64,000 nucleotides of DNA from Candidatus Poribacteria bacterium (GTDB taxonomy: Bacteria > Poribacteria > WGA-4E > WGA-3G). The notes below the pieces were generated by a model. That model worked only from the letters and a program-made list of their open reading frames with translations, made no database searches and was not told the origin of the DNA. Position numbers and translations under genes: made by a program. Position 1 is the first letter of the stretch; each line of letters begins with the position of its first letter. The stretch covers positions 1 to 64,000 of the forward strand of contig JAJEDB010000128.1 in NCBI GenBank assembly GCA_022821725.1. Direction: 5' to 3'. This document shows positions 52,122 to 62,000 of the stretch, one piece after another.

Positions 52122-52166
52122 TCATCGCATAGTAGCAAACGCAAATCTCATTCGTTGTTGCACGTT

Positions 52167-52189
52167 AGGTCGGGTTTTTTGCTCGACCT
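52167..52189 (+). terminator. Terminator-like hairpin after the LTXXQ-like gene
   Basis: An 8-bp stem (AGGTCGGG with CTCGACCT, one G-T pair) around a T-rich loop, followed by TTCTCCTTTT. It is about 45 bp beyond the stop. Confidence 0.55.
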
Positions 52190-52211
52190 TTCTCCTTTTA
52201 AAACGATTCCT

Positions 52212-52285
52212 GTAGGAGCGAGTGTTTTTGCTTGGGTGTTTCTGCGTATTGCTTGGGTATTTCTGCGGATTTCCCCATGCTCGCG
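52212..52285 (+). repeat. R6 repeat, two tandem copies
   Basis: TTGCTTGGGTGTTTCTGCG and TTGCTTGGGTATTTCTGCG stand 27 bp apart, matching the R6 copies at 37717-37834. The segment lies between the 51606 gene and the end of the convergent TPR gene. Confidence 0.7.
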
Positions 52286-52297
52286 ATTCTCCAAAAA

Positions 52298-54724
52298 TCA
52301 ATTACCCCTGCGTTCTTCAACCCAATCGAGAATCATCTCTCGGTTTTCAGCGTCCCCGTGTTGCTGGAACCACTTGGCGAGGTGTCTACCGGTTTCAATA
52401 AGGCGTGAATCTATATCTTCAGATGTCCCAGATTTTTTCGCAGAATTCAGCGCAAATTGATATTTTTCGACCGCTGCAGTCGATTGTTTTCGATGCATCA
52501 AGGCGATGGCAAGCAGACATCGGACCTTGACGAGGGTAGCCTCTCTCGTTTTATTCGCACGTTTGCGGATTAACTGAGATTCTAACGACAATAGATTCCT
52601 GAAGGCAGGCATGTTAATCGGATCTTTCCGCAGGACGGTTTCAAAACCGGTGAACGCTTTCGCATGTTCGCCTTCCACGAGATAGAGATAGCCGATAGTG
52701 TTGTAAATCTCAGTGTCGCGCGCAGATTCAGGGATCGCCTCGAATTCAGCGAGTGCGTCGGTGTACTGCCGTTGCCGCATGAGGGTGTTGCCCCGTCGGA
52801 TTTTCAGGTTAATCTGCTCCTCTTTTGCCTGTGGATTCCCAGGTTCTTGTGCCAAAACGCGCGATATTTCCGTAGCGGCACGCTCGTAGTCTTCCGCACC
52901 TTGATAGGCGTTCGCCAGGCTCAACCGTAAATTCAGATCGGTCGGTGAGAGTTGAAGTGCCTTTTCAAGCAGTTGAATCGCTGTTGCGTAGTCTTCCGCA
53001 TCGCTGAGGCTTCGTGCATAGTGATGATACGCTGCAATGAGGTTATGTAGGGCGTGATCGGCGTTCGGATTGATGTTATAAACGTGCTGAAATACCGATA
53101 ACGCGTCGGCGTAGTCGCCTTTTTTGAGATATAACTCCCCAAGCAAATTCCGAATATGCATGTCGTTCGGATGGAGTTTCTGCAATTCGAGATACACCGC
53201 CACGGCTGCATCTAATTCGCCTGCTTCACTATGTGCCTTCGCCTTTCGGGTAAATGCGTCGCTCAGGTTCGTGCGAGCAATTCGGAGCGTCGGCATCAAC
53301 CGTAAAGCGTTGCGATACGCCTCAATTGCGGCGTCCCATTTTCCACGGTTTCGTAGGGATACACCGTAGTTGTTATAGCAGTGTGCGAAGTTTTGCTGTG
53401 TCAGTGCATCTACGGGATTCAGGTCGATCGCTTTTTGATAGTAGTTGATAGCCCTTTCAAATTGTCCGGCTTGCGCGTATCCGTTCCCCATGAGTTGATA
53501 GGTAGGGGCGTCGAGAGGCTCCATCTGCAGCACCCTTTCAAAGGCGGTGGTAGCGGTCTCAAAGTCTTTTGATGCGAGTGCTTTGAAGCCTTTGGCTCGG
53601 AGGAGTTGATGCAGGTTTCGTCGTGCGGCTTTGTGATACGGTGCGATGTGCAGTGCCTTTTCAAAGGCGTGGACCGCCTTTTCAACGTCCTTTTTGTCGT
53701 AGTAGAAGATGCCGAGCGTATTGTAATCTGCCGCCGAGGGTTTCCCCGCGATCCGTTTCTCAACAAGTGCTATTGCTTGATCGGTTTTCCCTGTTTCGTG
53801 GTAGATGTGAATGAGTTTTTCTATTGCGGGTTGAAACTTCGGATTTAATGCTTGACAGGTTTGGAAGGTCGCGATAGCAGCGGGTATATCACCTTTGTCA
53901 AAGTAGACGGCTCCGAGCAGATAGCGTGTCCGCAGCTGCGTTTGAGGGTCTGCATAGGGTTTCTGTTCAATCTCGGTTTTCAGGACCTTGATAGCGACAT
54001 CGTGTTGTGACATATTAAGCGGGGTATTATAGAGTTTACGCAGCGTGGCTATATCGCGCTCACTCGGCAGTTGTGCGGTCGCTGTCGGATAACAGATGTC
54101 TCCAGGATGCGGACTGTGTCCCCACAAGCCGATGGCGTGTCCGAATTCGTGAACGCACACCGTGCGCATCTCTTCCTGCGACAATTCCCCGACGGTTCCG
54201 TAACCCTCTAACATGAGGATAACCTCTACTGTAAAACTGATCTCCTGTATTGTCTCGGTTTCCCGATCTTCAACTGTCGTGATAGAACCCACCTCTAATC
54301 CGTTAGAAAAGGTGCCGATTTGGACGCTATCTTTGAGGCGTGTGAGTTCTGCACTGCCGAGTCGGGTATCTTGGAAATCAGCGAGGAGACCGGTATATCC
54401 CCAGCTGACGCGAATATCTGCGTTCTGCGGTGTCTCGGTTTCTTCAAAGCGGATAGCACCCTCGCTGGCGGTATGCCAAGTTTCCATCGCATATCGGATT
54501 TCAGGGAGGTATGGACTCTCTCTGAGGACAGGAGAGATATATACCCGGATCGGCATCTCTGTGAAACGGGTGATCCTTCCTTGAGAAAAAAGCGTGATGT
54601 AGTCAAAATAGTCCGCATAGTCCGCGTTTCCCGATTGTGGTGCTACATGTGCTGTGGTATGTGTTGTGGAAACAGATACTATGAAGGTAATAACGAAGAA
54701 TGTCTGTAAAATTCTGGTTTGCAT
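52298..54724 (-). CDS. Exported matrixin-like metalloprotease fused to a long TPR array
   Basis: 808 residues. A signal peptide (first about 25) is followed by a zinc-protease domain (about 50-230) with HEFGHAIGLWGH at 192-203. This is HExxHxxG plus a third His one residue later than in classical matrixins, and WGHSPHPGDICYP follows. From about residue 240 to the end come 10 or more tetratricopeptide repeats (for example AIATFQTCQALNPKFQPAIE, AINYYQKAIDLNPVDALTQ). This is probably a periplasmic or surface protease whose TPRs bind partners. It is preceded by the channel gene 23 bp upstream on the same strand. Confidence 0.9.
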   Translation of the reverse strand: MQTRILQTFFVITFIVSVSTTHTTAHVAPQSGNADYADYFDYITLFSQGRITRFTEMPIRVYISPVLRESPYLPEIRYAMETWHTASEGAIRFEETETPQNADIRVSWGYTGLLADFQDTRLGSAELTRLKDSVQIGTFSNGLEVGSITTVEDRETETIQEISFTVEVILMLEGYGTVGELSQEEMRTVCVHEFGHAIGLWGHSPHPGDICYPTATAQLPSERDIATLRKLYNTPLNMSQHDVAIKVLKTEIEQKPYADPQTQLRTRYLLGAVYFDKGDIPAAIATFQTCQALNPKFQPAIEKLIHIYHETGKTDQAIALVEKRIAGKPSAADYNTLGIFYYDKKDVEKAVHAFEKALHIAPYHKAARRNLHQLLRAKGFKALASKDFETATTAFERVLQMEPLDAPTYQLMGNGYAQAGQFERAINYYQKAIDLNPVDALTQQNFAHCYNNYGVSLRNRGKWDAAIEAYRNALRLMPTLRIARTNLSDAFTRKAKAHSEAGELDAAVAVYLELQKLHPNDMHIRNLLGELYLKKGDYADALSVFQHVYNINPNADHALHNLIAAYHHYARSLSDAEDYATAIQLLEKALQLSPTDLNLRLSLANAYQGAEDYERAATEISRVLAQEPGNPQAKEEQINLKIRRGNTLMRQRQYTDALAEFEAIPESARDTEIYNTIGYLYLVEGEHAKAFTGFETVLRKDPINMPAFRNLLSLESQLIRKRANKTREATLVKVRCLLAIALMHRKQSTAAVEKYQFALNSAKKSGTSEDIDSRLIETGRHLAKWFQQHGDAENREMILDWVEERRGN

Positions 54725-54747
54725 AGAAAACCTTTTTCTTTCGTGAT

Positions 54748-55905
54748 TTAACTCCGACTCGCCAGTTTGTTTGAGAAGATGCTGATTAATCCACCCAACA
54801 TCAAATACCCGAAAATGACTTCCAGTGTAACGAGCAAACGCGCAGCAGCGTTATCCGCAACGATATCCCCGAAACCGAGCGTCGTGAAGGTAACAATGCT
54901 GAAATAGAAACAGTTCCAGAAGGTTAACGGCTCACCACTATAAGCACCTGTCGATTGATGGAAGCGAGGGGTCCAGTCTTGCAGCCAAGGTGGCATCCAC
55001 GTCGGGAGCGGCATATACGCAAGCGCGAACAGAAACGCAAAAAAAAGAGACCAGAACGCCCAGAGGACCAAGCTCCGACCGTAGTCGGAACTCCATCGCC
55101 ATAACTTTGCCAATATCGGATTTGCCTGATTGAACGCACGTATGAACTGCCGGTCGGCGACGTACCTTTTGAAAAAAGGGTTCGCGACCTCGTCGATGTG
55201 TCGGCTATCTAAATAGAATTCGGTCGGACGGTGCTGTTTTCTGCCAAGTTTGGCTTTCACGGCGTGGAAAAAAGTGTCTGGGGTATATGTAACGTCGCCA
55301 AAGGCAGCGACGGAGACAAACTGTGCGGCGGTAAAGTGGGCAGTCCCGAAAAATGTGGCGTTGTTGAACACCGTCGTCTCAGGAAACCATGTCCCTGTGC
55401 AGTCGAGGATGCCTTCGAACAACACGCGACGAAAATTGACTTCAGTGAAGAAATTAGCCTCATGGAAAACCGCGTTTTCACGGAATTGAACCCTGTGAAA
55501 GTCGGCGACGTTATAAAATCGCGCCCGCCAAAAACTGGCACTCTTGTGGAAAATTGCGCTGTGGAAATCGGCACGCCTTTGGAAGATGGCTTCACGGAAT
55601 GCGCAGGGACCCTGTAAAATCGCTTCATCGAAATCAAGATCCGACTCAAAAAGCGTGCGCCGAAAGTCCACCTCCTGGTGGAAAACGACTGTCCGAAAGT
55701 TGACGATGTTTTTAAACGTACACCCGATGCAGGAGAGCCTCTTATTGAGGAGTATCCGGTCATTTGCGTCCCGTTCCAATTCGATAGAAAAGAGGTCAAC
55801 AACCCCTTCGATCGTGCAATTCGTGAAAGTAACGGATACGGCATCGCTTTGTAAGGCGCCAAGGAAGGTCCGTGCTTTGATTGTTTCTCCGTGCTTCTCG
55901 TACAT
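54748..55905 (-). CDS. Pentapeptide-repeat protein fused to a potassium-channel pore
   Basis: 385 residues. Residues about 25-200 are pentapeptide-type repeats with the A(D/N)FxxxxF pattern (FRRTLFESDLDFDEAIL, ADFHSAIFHKSASFWRARF), which fold as a square beta-helix. After a linker come two membrane helices (LVLWAFWSLFFAFLFALAYM and LLVTLEVIFGYLMLGGLISIF) bracketing the pore helix and filter TFTTLGFGD, a TLGFGD variant of the K+ channel TVGYGD. There is no voltage sensor. The pentapeptide domain should be cytoplasmic and could gate or localise the pore. The fusion recurs in some bacteria but is functionally uncharacterised to my knowledge. Confidence 0.9.
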   Translation of the reverse strand: MYEKHGETIKARTFLGALQSDAVSVTFTNCTIEGVVDLFSIELERDANDRILLNKRLSCIGCTFKNIVNFRTVVFHQEVDFRRTLFESDLDFDEAILQGPCAFREAIFQRRADFHSAIFHKSASFWRARFYNVADFHRVQFRENAVFHEANFFTEVNFRRVLFEGILDCTGTWFPETTVFNNATFFGTAHFTAAQFVSVAAFGDVTYTPDTFFHAVKAKLGRKQHRPTEFYLDSRHIDEVANPFFKRYVADRQFIRAFNQANPILAKLWRWSSDYGRSLVLWAFWSLFFAFLFALAYMPLPTWMPPWLQDWTPRFHQSTGAYSGEPLTFWNCFYFSIVTFTTLGFGDIVADNAAARLLVTLEVIFGYLMLGGLISIFSNKLASRS

Positions 55906-55966
55906 CTGTCTATTTTTACCTTGATATTTATTTTATATGATACGGTGGACGGTATAGGAGACCGTG

Positions 55967-57475
55967 TTAAAAATCTGAAAGGAGATCGGCAAGTGGATTT
56001 TGGAGAATCGACTTCTTTTTCGATTGGACAATAGAATGGCTTCTCCCATCTTTAAGATGATAAACTTCCACATCTTCAGGCATTAACCAACATAATTTTG
56101 GGACACGCGCCTCCATTGCAGCAGCAGCCTCTGGATTTTTCTTTGACCGTCGCCCGGCGGTTAGGAGGTTTTTAAGCACCGCCAAAAGATATGGACTGTG
56201 GGTTGTCATAACGATTTGGCTGTCAATGTAATTTCGCATCAGGGCGATGATATGCATGAGGTGTTTCTGGTTTGTTGGATGGAGGTGCGCTTCGGGTTCT
56301 TCAATCACGCGAAAAATCATTTCATTGTAAAGCATACTCATGAAGGCATCTTGTAGGATTCGAATAAGATTTTGATGCCCTGTCGAGGCGTTTTCTAAGA
56401 ATGTTGTCTTCTCACCCATTGGGTGTAAAAAAAGGCGGGATTGAGAAATTTTGTCTGTCGTTTCGTGTTCACCGTTTAAGATAAAGGAGATTTTCTTGAG
56501 CAGGAATTCCATCATCGGTTTATCGACATCTCTTGATTCTTCCTCGATCCTTTCGTCAAAAAGGCTCCGGAAGTTCTGTGTGCTGAAGATATCAAGGAAT
56601 TCTTCATTTTTTTCCAAGAAGCGTGCGATAAGATGGAGATTGGCACGTGAATGGCTTGCAGCGCGCGTATGGAGGTCACTTTTTATGCCACCATAGAAGA
56701 TTCTTTTAAGGGCATCTGGGTAGTTGGCAGCGATATTTCTATCTGCCGGAATGAAGAGACCGTCACGATGTTTACCGGCTAATTTCTCCGTGATTTTGCT
56801 CATTCCGATCGCCATATTCAAAATGTAATGGAATTGATCGGCGTTTTTATTTAGTTGAGGGTCACTTTCTGAAGACGCATCTGTTTCTTTAGGAGCGTCA
56901 GATGCCGTTGCAGTGCTGTCGGATTGTTTTAGGTCAATGCTTTTCAGTTTCTCCAGTAGGTTATAACACAGGTCTTCAACTTCGTCCATAACGGTGGGTA
57001 ATTCAATATGGAGCGATTTCTCATCGGTTAACGTCAGTCTAATGGCACTTTCAGGTGTATAGTGATAAATGATTTCAAAGTCGCTATCGACATTTGGCTG
57101 GAGGGGTGGAGGGACGGAAGGATGGGTCCCCTCTTTTCCGCCTTGTTTTTCTTCCATTTCCGTCTCTTGCTGATTACTATTCAGTTTTGCAAACCCTTTG
57201 GCATCACCAAAAAACTCACGGAATTTACGAGCGATTTGTGTGCGAAATACCGTCGCCAATTCTTGTCCTGGCGTTTTCAAATGTTCTGGAGGGTAGGAAT
57301 TAATTTGTCTGATGTGTTGGCGAAAGTCGCCGATTAACTCTTGGAAAAGATAGATCAGTTTCGCGAGGACACTTTTCCCGCTGGCGGTTTCACCGATGAA
57401 AACCACCAAGGTTTTATCCATATCAATTTCTGCTTCGCGGATATTTATGAAATTTTTGACAAATAGTTTGGGCAT
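55967..57475 (-). CDS. AAA/ABC-type ATPase, OLD/RecF-like, function unknown
   Basis: 502 residues. It starts MPKLFVKNFINIREAEIDM, a typical SMC/RecF-like first strand, with Walker A GETASGKS at about 32-39. A long alpha-helical insertion follows, with a low-complexity part (GGKEGTHPSVPPPLQP, DAPKETDASSESDPQ). The C-terminal half has a signature-like STGHQNLIRIL, Walker B VIEEPEAHLHP and the switch MTTHSPYLL. There is no TOPRIM nuclease domain. Such solitary ATPases are often linked to DNA repair or phage defence with a partner nuclease; no partner is adjacent here, so the role is open. Confidence 0.85.
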   Translation of the reverse strand: MPKLFVKNFINIREAEIDMDKTLVVFIGETASGKSVLAKLIYLFQELIGDFRQHIRQINSYPPEHLKTPGQELATVFRTQIARKFREFFGDAKGFAKLNSNQQETEMEEKQGGKEGTHPSVPPPLQPNVDSDFEIIYHYTPESAIRLTLTDEKSLHIELPTVMDEVEDLCYNLLEKLKSIDLKQSDSTATASDAPKETDASSESDPQLNKNADQFHYILNMAIGMSKITEKLAGKHRDGLFIPADRNIAANYPDALKRIFYGGIKSDLHTRAASHSRANLHLIARFLEKNEEFLDIFSTQNFRSLFDERIEEESRDVDKPMMEFLLKKISFILNGEHETTDKISQSRLFLHPMGEKTTFLENASTGHQNLIRILQDAFMSMLYNEMIFRVIEEPEAHLHPTNQKHLMHIIALMRNYIDSQIVMTTHSPYLLAVLKNLLTAGRRSKKNPEAAAAMEARVPKLCWLMPEDVEVYHLKDGRSHSIVQSKKKSILQNPLADLLSDF

Positions 57476-57523
57476 GAAGCCTCCAAGGAAGGGATAGAGT
57501 GTTGCGTGTGAGCGGAAATAAAG

Positions 57524-57546
57524 AGGCGCGCGTGGAAAGCGCGCCT
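57524..57546 (-). terminator. Rho-independent terminator after the DUF1501 gene
   Basis: Stem AGGCGCGC/GCGCGCCT with a 7-nt loop, followed on the minus strand by CTTTATTT. It lies 19 bp beyond the stop of the gene at 57565. Confidence 0.75.
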
Positions 57547-57564
57547 AACGATAGATGTTTCGGG

Positions 57565-59043
57565 TTATGCCAAAATCTCGTTCACAAGGCGCGCGCGCTC
57601 CTCAACGCCCGTTAATCGATGGTCAAGTCCTTGAAACTTGAAGGTTAACCGTTCGTGATCAATACCGAGTTGATGGAGAATCGTCGCATTTATATCGCGA
57701 ACGTGAACAGGATCTTTGACGATATTGTAACTGAAGTCATCGGTTTCGCCGTGGACAACACCGCCTTTGATACCGCCGCCAGCCATCCAGCGTGTAAAGC
57801 ATTTCGGGTGGTGGTCGCGTCCGTAGTTATCCGGCGTAAGCGTGCCTTGACAGTAGACAGTTCGTCCAAATTCGCCGCCCCAGACGACTAAGGTTTCATC
57901 GAGCATCCCGCGCTGTTTTAAGTCTGTAATAAGTCCAGCCGAGGGCTGATCGATATCCCGGGCTTGGTTGCGGATGTTTTTGGGGAGCTCCCCGTGCTGA
58001 TCCCAACCCCGGTGGAAGACTTGCGCAAGACGGACATCTCGCTCCATCATCCGACGTGCAAGGATACAGCAGTTGGCAAATGTTCCGGGGGTTTTGACCT
58101 CAGGTCCATACAGTTCTAAGACGTGCTCGGGTTCCTGAGACAAATCCGTAAGTTCAGGGACACTCGTCTGCATACGAAACGCCATTTCGTATTGTGAGAT
58201 GCGGGCATGCGTTTCGGGATCACCCACTTCCTCGTAGAGTTCCTGGTTGAGTTCAACGAGGGTATCTAACATCCGTTTTCTCGTCTTTTCATTGACACCT
58301 TCCGGATTCGAGAGGAATAGGACAGGGTCACCTTGACTCCGCAGAAGCACGCCTTGGTGTTCCGATGGGAGGAAACCGGATCCCCAAAGTCGATTATAAA
58401 GTGCTTGTGCGCCCTTCGGACCGCTCCATGTGGCGTTCATTACGATAAACGCCGGTAGATTTTCGTTTTCACTCCCAAGCCCGTAACTCAACCATGCCCC
58501 AAGACTCGGTTTACCCGGACTTTCATCACCGGTACAGAAGAAGGTGATAGCCGGATCGTGGTTAATCGCCTCGGTATGTACCGTCTTGATAATCGCAAGG
58601 TCTTTCGCCACCGATCCCGTGTGTGGTAGCAGTTCGCTAAGCCATACACCGTCACCCCCGTTATCATACTTCTTGAATTCAAATATAGAGGGTGCGATCG
58701 GGAATTTATCCTGTCCTGAGGTCATCGTTGTGAGGCGTTGACCCATCCGGACGGATTCTGGGAGATCCGTATCGAACCATTTTCCCATATTCGGTTTATA
58801 GTCGTAGAGATCCAGTTGGGACGGTGCCCCGGACATGAATAGGTAAATGGCACGTTTGGCTTTCGGCGCAAAGTGTGGTAACTCTGGTAAACCGCCAAAT
58901 CTCGGTTTCGCCTGGCTCTCAAGCGCGTTGGCAATGGCGTTCGGTAACAGCGTAGCGAGTGCCGCACCACCGAGACCTGACGCACATTTACCGAAGAATT
59001 GGCGACGGGTTTCAAGTTTCAAATATTCTTTAACCGGGTCCAT
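57565..59043 (-). CDS. DUF1501 protein (sulfatase-like fold, Tat-exported)
   Basis: 492 residues. The N-terminus [23 protein letters not shown] is a twin-arginine signal. The body carries DUF1501 landmarks: [68 protein letters not shown] and [10 protein letters not shown] at the end. The family resembles alkaline-phosphatase/sulfatase folds and is abundant in Planctomycetes and allies, nearly always next to a DUF1549/DUF1553 gene as here (20 bp downstream of it). The reaction is not established; a role in sulfated or complex polysaccharide use is inferred from genomic associations. Confidence 0.92.
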   Translation of the reverse strand: MDPVKEYLKLETRRQFFGKCASGLGGAALATLLPNAIANALESQAKPRFGGLPELPHFAPKAKRAIYLFMSGAPSQLDLYDYKPNMGKWFDTDLPESVRMGQRLTTMTSGQDKFPIAPSIFEFKKYDNGGDGVWLSELLPHTGSVAKDLAIIKTVHTEAINHDPAITFFCTGDESPGKPSLGAWLSYGLGSENENLPAFIVMNATWSGPKGAQALYNRLWGSGFLPSEHQGVLLRSQGDPVLFLSNPEGVNEKTRKRMLDTLVELNQELYEEVGDPETHARISQYEMAFRMQTSVPELTDLSQEPEHVLELYGPEVKTPGTFANCCILARRMMERDVRLAQVFHRGWDQHGELPKNIRNQARDIDQPSAGLITDLKQRGMLDETLVVWGGEFGRTVYCQGTLTPDNYGRDHHPKCFTRWMAGGGIKGGVVHGETDDFSYNIVKDPVHVRDINATILHQLGIDHERLTFKFQGLDHRLTGVEERARLVNEILA

Positions 59044-59063
59044 TGTCTATCTCCTTGATTAAT

Positions 59064-62000
59064 CTACCCTTTATTCAGGACTTCGTCCAGGTTGAGAATC
59101 AGGTTTGCAATCATTGTCCATGCAGCGACTTCGACTGCATCTAAGGTTTCATCGGGTGACGACTCACCAACAGCAATGAGTTCTTTGGCTGCTTCTGGAT
59201 TCGTTTCCAACTCCGCATAATGGGCTTGGAACGTCTTCAAGAGCAGTGCCTCCTCCTTCGGCTTCGGCAGGCGAGCCGTTGCCATCTCGAAGATATAGGC
59301 GATACGTGCTTCGGGTGTTTCGCCGCCCTCCTTGATAGTACGCTCTGCGAACGCACGCGCCGCTTCAAAGAACTGCGGATCGTTCATCAGCATTAACGCC
59401 TGCATCGGTGTGTTGGTCCGTTCACGGCGGATTGTGCAGGCTTCACGTGACGGCGCATCGAGAATGTTCATCTGTGGCGGGGGTGCCGTCCGTTTCCAGA
59501 ACGTGTAGAGACTCCTGCGGTATACCTTATCAGCCCCGGTATCTTGAACGAATGTGTCCGTGTTAGATCCGGTAAACCCGACGGCTTTCCAGAGTCCATC
59601 GGGTTGCGGTGGTTTTACACTCGGACCGCCAATTTTAGTATACAGCAAGCCGCTAAGGGCGAGGGCGTTATCTCGCACGATTTCGGCATCGAGTCGGTAC
59701 CTTGGACTCCGAGAGAGGAGGATGTTATCGGCATCGCGTTCCAATTTTTCGGGTGTGACCTGTGCGCTCTGCCGGTATGTTGCCGAGGTGAGCATCAATT
59801 TGAGCATGCCTTGCACATCCCACCCAGAGGCGATGAATTCCGTCGCGAGCCAGTCAAGAAGTTCCGGGTGCACCGGCGGTTTCCCTTGTGTCCCGAAATC
59901 TTCTGATGTTTCCACAATCCCCATCCCAAAGACGTTTTGCCAGAAACGGTTGATCGCGACACGGGCAGTAAGAGGATGCTCGGGTGAAAGCAACCATTTC
60001 GAAAAACCGAGGCGGTTCGGTGCTGTATCTTCGGGCATGGCGGGTAGCACTGCTGGCGTTTGCGGATATACCTGTTCCTCTCGATGCTGGTATTCACCGC
60101 GTGCTAAGACGTATGCACCTCTCGGTTCCTCTCGCTCTTGCATGACGAGCGTCGTCGTAACCGAAGCATCGAGGGTGTCCCGTTTCCCTTGGACCTCCGA
60201 TAGATCTGCAAAAAGCGTTTTCAGTTCCCCGAAGGCGCGCTTGGTATTTTCATTGATTGTCTTATCTGGCGTAATGTTCTGCCGATAGTAATCTCGAATC
60301 TGTTCCATCTGCGCGGTTTCACGTTCACCGCGAGATATTCCCGCGATATCGACAATATCTGCTGGCACCATCGGAGGTTCGCTTTCCATACGGAAGTAGA
60401 AACCGGAGGGACCCGAGTAATTAACGACTTTCAGGAGCAGCTTATTGTTACCGGGCTTGAGAGTGACCTGTATCTGTTCTTGGTCGGCAGCGGCATCCCG
60501 TTGAACGTTTTTGGCGAGGAGTTCCGTACCGTTCATCCAAACCTTCAGGGCATCGTTGCTCCCAATATAGAGGAGTGCTTTCTGTTGTGTAACAGAGACG
60601 ATGTTTCGGAAGAGATAGGTGGCACTGTTTTCGCCAACGATGTCGTTATGCACCTGTTCGTCAACCCAATGCGTCTGCTTCTCCCATTTGATGGTTTTTC
60701 CATCGACCTCATACGTATCGCCTGTGTTGACCTCTTTCGTTTCAGGTTCGTATGCCTTATAAAAAGCGAGGTTGCCGTGTCCAGCAGTGAACGGACCCGC
60801 GGCGTGCCAGTCATCCAAAGTGATTTTGGAGCCGATAGGATAAATCGTTGTGACGTCTGTAAGCGCGAGGCGGAAGCGTCCAAGTTGCTTCTGTCGCAAA
60901 TCATATTCGTGTTTGAGACGGATTTTTAATCTGCCACCTTCTATTCCAAAGGGGGCGGCGACAAGGAAGATGGCTTGCCGATTTTCACTCTTTCTGTCGA
61001 GTGCCCATCCCGTTTCCGGCTTATCGTCAATCGCATTGGCAACGACACCCTCGAGATTGTTTTCTCCGAGTGCTTGCTCGTGGTCTGCCCATGCGTGCAC
61101 GACTTGGATACGCGTCCATGGGTTATCGGTATCGGTGTTTTCAGTCTCATTTTCTACTTCTGCCCACGCTTCATCTGTGGATTCGCTGTCCGCTTGATCT
61201 TCGGCATCGGTCTCGACGGTAGGCGTATTTTCTGCTTGTGCTTCAGCCTCGACGGTGCTTCCGGTCTCTGCTTGCGTTTCAGCATTAACCTCGGTGTCAG
61301 TGTTTTCCGGTTCAGCGGGTGCCTCGCTATCCGCTGCGGCTGGCGCGATGAAAAGCGCGAAATCCGTCAAAATAACATTGCCGTTACTACTTCTACCGAA
61401 CCCACTTTCCGGCAGGGACTCGTGTGTGAGACCTTCTAAACGAACGGCACTCCATTTACCGGGTGGCAGTTCCGCAATAATCTCATAGATTTCCTGTTCA
61501 GGATTAGTGCCACTGGCTAAGATAGAATTATCTTCTAAAACTTCAAGGGTCGCGTCCCCTTTTGAATAGAGCGAGGTCGGTTTCAGCGTTGTCCAGTGGG
61601 GTATCCTGTTTTCCCAAGCGATTTGCGTCGCGTCTATTTCAGGGATAGGTGCTTTCGTCTGTACATCCAGTTCGGCGATCTGTTCATCGAACGCGGCGAG
61701 TTCGGCTTCCTGCTCCGGCGTCGGCAACTTCACAACAGGGGGAGAGTCCTTACGGTTGCCATCCATCGCCTTTTCGGTAATATTATTGAAATAGGCGTAG
61801 AGTTGATAGAATTCCTTCTGCGTGATCGGATCGTATTTATGATCGTGGCACTGGGCGCATCCGACAGTTAATCCCATCCAGACGGTTGAGGTGGTGTCTG
61901 CTCGGTCAATCGCGTATTGGACGTAATATTCCTCATCGATCGAGCCGCCCTCACTTGTCGTGACATGGCATCGATTAAAACCTGTGGCGATCTTTTGTTC

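Noticed and set aside
54320..54709. A 129-codon plus-strand open frame
   Set aside because: Antisense to the metalloprotease domain of the TPR protein.
59554..60288. A 244-codon plus-strand open frame
   Set aside because: Antisense to the highly conserved DUF1553 region; composition is that of a shadow frame and no homology is evident.
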